Translations under genes and position numbers: made by a program
DNA from: Hyaloperonospora brassicae
Lineage: Eukaryota; Oomycota; Peronosporomycetes; Peronosporales; Peronosporaceae
Reading direction: 5' to 3'
Assembly: GCA_947650285.1 (NCBI GenBank)
Contig: CANTFL010000106.1
Location: 62,001-126,000 of the forward strand
Length of the DNA stretch: 64,000 bases
The notes under the pieces: generated by a model
Told to the model about the DNA's origin: nothing
What the model saw: only the letters and a program-made list of their open reading frames with translations
Databases searched by the model: none
Shown here: positions 57,901-64,000 of the stretch, one piece after another
How positions within the stretch are numbered: position 1 is the stretch's first letter
How the letters are laid out: each line of letters begins with the position of its first letter

Positions 57901-60900
57901 CGAAAAAATAATATTATCTCGGTCATCTTTAAAAAAAGCAAAAATAGCATTTACTTAGTCCGATCAGATTAGTTTTCAATTATTTCGCTTCTCGCGGTTT
58001 CTGAAGAATCGGGGCGTTTCCTAATGATGTCTGGTTGAGCGATTAATATATGACATTTCATTTCTGTCGTCCGCCTACTAAAGTAGCCCGGTGTCGGTAT
58101 GTTTCATGGATTTCTACCGCCGTCCAGGCTTAGTCAAAACGCACGAAAAGAACCTAGTTCTTCACTGTATAATGCATGTCGGCAAAAGATGGTGCGCGGC
58201 GATTCAATCATCCTTCTTTCCACTAATGATGGTCGTCGAGATGATACTTATCTGTAAAGACTTATCATTCTACTATAACTTAAATTTTATTCCCTTTTTG
58301 AGTACTAGCACTATCCAATTGACATACATTAAATAAATTGACATATAAGTTTCCTTCATTCCTTAATAGTAAAGTACGTGGCACATAAAAAGATTGGAAA
58401 GTGCGCAGGACATGTTGTCGCACTTTGTAATATAATTACTGGTCCAACTCTCGTCGCCCAATTCGTTCTATTACATAACACCATGAACAGCAATGCAGGT
58501 AGCAAAACCATTCACGACTCGTAAGTATAATTAATATTTCGTTATGCTGAAGCAAAAGATCACATCCATTATCCGTTTTTTATACCTCAAGTTAGTTTTA
58601 GACGTCAAAAATATACTCGTCCCATTATATGCTCACCAACTTATATTGACGACGTGACGAGTGATACAACAAGGGTAGTACCTTTTATTAGAAGTCGAGT
58701 TGAAAAGAGGCAGTCGGATCCCAGCCCGCATCATAACGTATGTCACGATCATGAGATCTACTCCCGCACGATGCGCCATTTTCCAACCGTCGAATTCGTA
58801 TATCACCGCATTTATAAGAGTTATCTTAACTATAGAAACCATTAGATTGACGTATCATTCGAAATCGGTATGGTTTGCTTAGCCCACTCGGCTAATAGGC
58901 TTGAGTATTCCGCAAAGAGTTCTAAAATTGTCTATGTATTAAATTAGCGCTAAGTAGTTTTATGAACACTTGTCAATTGTAATAAATTGATCAACTGGTA
59001 TAATTCACCTTCATGGTTAGCTTCGGCAAAGTTAAAACCTGCAAGATTTTAGTCAATGTGAGCGCTTCATTTCCCTCGCAACCATTGGATTTATGTGCGC
59101 TAATTAATAACATATATATTTGACATGATGCTGAGGTGTAAAGCGAGCGCAATAGGAGTAAACGAAACACTATCCGTAATTTGAGATTCAGGACGAGATC
59201 GCAAAACGACGACATAATGCGTATTACAACACGCGATCTGCATAACGAAATTGTGATCCCTATTTAAAAACGAGATTGTGAACCGCGAGCAATGACCGAC
59301 TATACAGGAGAATGGCGCCGTTCTTGACTCGAGGCAAATTAGCTCTCAATTTAAAATTGCGTTTTTTTGCACGTTCGCGATTAAGGATGCGATTGCGATA
59401 CGTCGTAATAGTCTTTTCTACACCACGCGGTCCGAGCCTGGAGATCAAGGAGTAGATTAAGTGGGCCACGTCTGGCAAAAAACCAAAAAGAAATACATAA
59501 GACTATCTCAACATATCTGAAGTAACAGGAAAGCATTCAAGCAACGCTAAAAAATCGATTTATGCGTATAACATGAAATAAATTTGCTTTCAGGTACATT
59601 TGTCGAATTTTTTATAATTAGCTTAACTGGCCCCTGACCTATAAGAAAGTTAAATAATCTTGTAGAATGGTGTACCTGTTTTGTACAGACTAAGATCAAA
59701 ACGTTTAAGACAATTCTTTATAAGTGCGATCGGAAGAAGCAGTATAAATTAGGACAGGGTCCGAGTAAACAATAAGCCTCATGGGTCAGAGGTTCAAGCT
59801 AATGAAGAACCTACATATTGCAAAGTGCAATTTCGTCGAGATCGGAGTGACCCACATAGATCACTCCAGAAGTATGTACATTCTTCTCATAAATGTTTAT
59901 TATTTAATTAATTTCGGTCCATCGCAAACCCAGTTAAGTTATTGCTCGAAACATGCACATTTAAAAGAGTACAGACAGCCCTACCGACGATTACATAAGG
60001 TAACGGAAGAGAAATACCCGGAAACGAAGTACTACTCCGACAGACAGTAATATGGGCGCTAATAAAAATCGGGATTGCAAGAAAATTGATATAACCGATT
60101 CTCTACACTGTCCTTTTTCGTTAACGAACACCCCATTCATATTGGACGTGTCCTTTACCGAATAAAATGGTATGTCTCTATCGACAAAATCAGCATATAT
60201 ATCGAGGTTAAATATAAACCTTTGACTAATTCTATGAAATTGCGCTGCTAAACGATTTCTCTTTTTTCAATAGTAAACGACGTGAATAAAGGATTGCTTA
60301 ACCCTTTCTAAAAATTTGTTTGAAAGTACAACGCCAGCCCAATAGACTATATAACTTCCGTACCATCGACAGGCACAAGTCAGGCAAACTTTGCCTGATA
60401 AATTGAAAAAAATGTTACGTCAGTATAACCTACACCGCGAGTATTTAGTGTTATATCTTGCGAGACGCGAACATACACTGTCAAATATTCGCATACAACA
60501 AATGATCGCGCGTAGTGAACAGATTTTGTCCTTTTTTTAAACAATTTCAACATTTGGCTTCTCATCCATAAGTTAGCTGTAATTGATATATTGTTCAAAG
60601 TAGAATAAGGAATTAGCTGATCGGAAAAATGACTCTCTGTTGGCTCGTAGACGACCGAATTTTTAAAGACAGTACTTATTCGTGTTCTTTTAGACTTTTC
60701 CATATTGTTTACTCGGTGGTAAATCAGAGAAAACATTTCTTATAGGACTGTAATTGATATTGAACTTGACGGGTCGGGCAATTTATCACGACAAGTTGTA
60801 AAGATGCTCACTTTATTACATTTTCGAGCTGCCAAAATATATACCTTATCTCGGAATACGTTTGAAAACGCTTTATATAAATCTATGGTTTTTAATCTGC

Positions 60901-61535
60901 TTGCTGTCCGACCACCCCATCCGTCTCACGATCATGTACCAAGTATTATAACAATATAATGGGTCAGTTTGCAGGTTAACGAATAAGGGAGACCCCATTG
61001 CGACTTTCTCGAAAATTTAAGGGATACCTTATAAATTATGCAAATTATTACAGTCATGGGGATGCAAAAAATTTCAATCGGGCGAAGAACGTCGCATGTG
61101 AAAAGTACAGTAAAGCGAAACTCTCCTAATTGTAAGCAAGTAGGCTAAGTCGTATTTTCGGTTGCTGATAAGCATATTAAACTAAAACAAACTTTTTGGC
61201 TATCTCTTCCTTGCGATTAGATGCCTTATGTCGCTGAATTAAACTTGGCATGCTTTTGTACTATGTAGGTAATATTGGTTAAAAGAGCGATCGGATTGCT
61301 GGACGATCGCGAATTTACAATCATTCGCGATCGCAATTGAGGCTTTTCTTTCATCTTAAGCGCTTGACACATGTACTTCCCCGAATATCCCGTTGTAAAT
61401 GAACTTTCTATCATTGCAAATCGAGAGACTACAGTTCCGCCTCCACACAACGTATTCTTTCATGCATCTACCTTGCTTTAAACCACGTCTTCATAGCTGA
61501 TCGTGATCACATAACCTTGTTTGTTATAGCAATAC
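54986..61535. other. No gene recognised, AT-rich spacer
   Basis: 6.5 kb of AT-rich sequence with random-looking short frames, the longest 118 codons (60736-60380, minus). I see no domain motif, LTR end, tandem array or tRNA. Confidence 0.5.
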
Positions 61536-62003
61536 TGTAACGGGGTGTGCCCAATACATAAATGTATTTCAACAGTATGATTTTCGAATATTATCGATAC
61601 TATTTACAATACAATTTACCTCGCTGGAAAAGGGGTAAACTTTAAAGGAATAATTTTTCCGAAGGCGACATGCTTGGGTGCCCCACCTAATGGGTTAAGG
61701 TGGACGCTACATCAACCAAGTAAATCACAAACTGCTGATATACGATCGCAACGGGTGGCGAAAAAAAACGCATTGGAGATAGTAGTTTACTTAAGTAAGA
61801 TCAAGACAAAGATGGTTCATTAGAAGAAACACAATTGAATTTATTACAGTTCTACTTCATTGTTGTTTAACAGAGCTGCTCTATCTCTTTTTATCTCGTC
61901 TCGCTTCCTCACTTCACGTATACATGAGGCCGAGAGTACGCAGCATTGTGTTCGATCAACACACATTCTTACTATTCTTCTGGATAGAGTGTGCCTCGTT
62001 ACA
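61536..62003 (+). repeat. Solo LTR, family S (copy 2)
   Basis: 468 bp from TGTAACGGGGTGTGCCC to GAGTGTGCCTCGTTACA. It aligns in order with the copy at 5054-5498 ('catcaacca', 'gcaacgggtgg', 'aagacaaag', 'acgtatacatga'). No coding region adjoins it. The flanks AATAC / ACACC match at 3 of 5 positions, so a target duplication is not secure. The ends resemble the LTRs of element C, which suggests a related lineage. Confidence 0.75.
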
Positions 62004-64000
62004 ACACCGTCTTCATACGCTGCATCTCTTTAGCCATCGATAATCGCGATTCGAAACATCTTTATAGTTATCGATTGGTGGATCGCATGCTATGGAGGCA
62101 AATTTCCGACAATTTACCTTAGCCATATTAATATACCAACTTGGGGTTCTCAATGTCATGTTTCACTCTTCACGGAATTAGGCCCATGCAAACCTGACTA
62201 CAATAACTTCGTCCCAGCCTGTCCGCACCAACCGAAATTATTCATACTGAGCTAAAAACAAATCCTGTACAGCAAGAAACTTAACCAGTCATCACCCTTA
62301 AATATTTATAAGATTTACAGTTGAGCGGCCGCGAAGATTTAAGGAAGTTAATGGTGCGGAATTAGTGTCAGGGACATTTTAGTACTTATCAATTTCAATT
62401 TGCCGTGATAATGAGTACTGCGAACGACCAACTTTGTAGCACTTATATCAAAAACCATAGGTGGACGTGTAAATGACTACCTGGTTGTATATCTGCGACG
62501 CACGCGAAACTAACAACTCTCGGTGATAATGTGGATGCAAAATTCTGTTAGATGGATTCAGCTTATAGTTTTTTATAACTACACGTGCATAACCAGCGTC
62601 CGAATAAGGATGAATTGATACAGCCACTGTATGTACCCGAACATTACTATAATATATTGAGTGGAGGTCATAAAGTTAGGCTCTTCACGATCTTTGGTTT
62701 GTGCTACCAAGATGAGATCGCAAGCAAGGAAGTTGTCTGAAACGAATGTCGGAATTTCATTTGTTTATTTGTTTACCTATGGAAATTGTAAGTATAGTTT
62801 TAATGTAAGCGATCGTTACTGTGGCTAATAAAGCGTATTAATATAATACAACTGTGATGCGATACGATCACACGCGACTAAATAATCTCGAACAGCCAAT
62901 AGTTAATATCATATTGTAATTATGGACCGGAGAATGTAAACTTTGATCAGTGTCATTATTGAGATATAATCTTCAATTAGTCAAACGTAATATAGGCAAT
63001 ACAAGTAAATGTATCATCACCCTTTAAACGTTACGCGTGAGGATGCGTCTCGACAATTCATTAAATCATAATTTGATAAATAGAGTTGCTAATTGAGTCA
63101 TAAAATGATGGATGATATGCCATCTTAAATGATGCCTCCTTCAATCGCACATACACATGTTTTTGTTAACATCGTAGTACACCAGTCGTCAACATCTCGA
63201 AAATTGCTATACATATTTTCAGCTCAATAACTACCATTCGTGATTCTTGGATTTCTGAATGCACACATAAATAATAACCTTAAGAGAGAAATGTAGAATG
63301 ACGAAATGATTTCTCCGAAACTTGATTGCCAAGCATCACACTTAAGCACCAAAATTATAATGTGTTTATAAATATGGTGAAAAAACTTAAAATGAGGACT
63401 ATGAACTAGACGCTACCCTTTGGTTTAAAGCTTCTTCTGACCGGTCTTTGACTTGTCTTGAGACAAAAGTTTTGCTAAGTTGTGCTGGCATGTAAAGCAA
63501 TGATAACAAGTTGGCCATAGGTATTGCTGATCGAAACACCTCTCTGGTTCATTGATTGTATATATATATTATGAAAGCGGATAGTTTGTCGCGGTCCACT
63601 GATTACTTTATGATGGGAGCTGTGATTATCACTCACTTTTCGCCAACAACAACTCACCCCATATTTAAGTTAAATGTAAGTGGCCTATTATATGTGAATT
63701 AGACAGTAATAGTGCTCTTACTCAGAACCAAATATTACGTTTTAGCTGCACGGCCATCTATATTCGAAACCCTGCTTACGTGGCCGGCATGGATCGTTAC
63801 CACGAACATATCAACACTAGCTATGCTAGTCTAAAAAATGCGCGGGCTGCTTTTAGCAGACGATTTGCTTATAAAAGCTATATCATGACTATTCTGCGTA
63901 CTAGGCGAGTCGGATATAAGAAATATGGCGACATCGAAGCTGTTGCATTGCAGTGTCCATGCGCACCGAAATTCACAGCAATATCCGCATTTAACGACCG
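62004..64000. other. No gene recognised, AT-rich end of window
   Basis: Short frames only (up to 60 codons), with no motif or repeat boundary seen. Confidence 0.5.

Noticed and set aside
60380..60736. 118-codon minus-strand open frame
   Set aside because: AT-rich context, no recognisable motif; length is within chance for several kb of this composition.

Overview
The window looks like a repeat-rich, gene-poor stretch of a eukaryotic genome. The best guess is an oomycete of the Phytophthora / downy mildew group. That guess rests on the style of the Ty3/gypsy proteins (gag zinc-finger block, integrase motifs, C-terminal tails) and on a MULE transposase relic. I see no intact host gene, operon, rRNA, CRISPR array or functional tRNA. 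Nearly everything recognisable is transposable-element material, mostly broken by stops and frameshifts.

Layout. 0.2-1.3 kb: MULE transposase pseudogene (-). 3.5-4.8 kb: weak, possibly DNA-transposon-derived ORF relics. 5.05-5.50 kb: solo LTR. 10.5-16.4 kb: truncated gypsy element 'A' (LTR R1, a forward additional ORF, then integrase on the opposite strand). 22.26-35.2 kb: element 'B', same family. It lies between direct LTRs R2 and R4, with gag-PR-RT-RNaseH-INT on the minus strand and the additional ORF on the plus strand beside R2. B's pol is split by a nested solo LTR (R3, 27.4-28.5 kb). 28.14-41.70 kb: a giant, nearly perfect palindrome. The gag-to-RNase H half of B (left arm about 7.0 kb) is copied in inverted orientation (right arm about 6.5 kb) around a 57-bp loop that is itself LTR sequence. 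The outer ends of the palindrome lie inside LTRs R3 and R6. The left arm alone carries a 528-bp TG...CA insertion with a 5-bp target duplication. 43.91-51.88 kb: an almost full-length, multiply mutated chromodomain-type gypsy element 'C'. It has two about 392-bp LTRs and near-matching target duplications, and an antisense ORF lies between integrase and the 3' LTR. 54.6-55.0 kb: old LTR fragment R7. 61.54-62.00 kb: second solo LTR of the family seen at 5 kb. The rest is AT-rich sequence with no gene I can support.

How the parts relate. R1, R2, R3, R4, R5, R6 and R7 belong to one LTR superfamily of about 1.15-1.2 kb (ends TGTGGT...ACCACA). In the gag-pol sense R4 is the 5' LTR, because a tRNA-like primer-binding site starts one base inside it. 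B therefore reads 5'LTR-gag-PR-RT-RH-INT-(antisense ORF)-3'LTR. Element C has the same plan, so convergent gag-pol and antisense ORFs occur in two unrelated families here.

Two observations stand out. (1) Element C is saturated with short perfect inverted repeats (arms 8-13 bp, loops 0-10 nt) from LTR to LTR, far beyond chance and often inside conserved protein motifs. (2) The 13.6-kb palindrome has junctions in LTRs and arm-specific mutations, which suggests a recent inverted duplication and not a trivial assembly error. All family names are from motif recognition by eye; no search was run.
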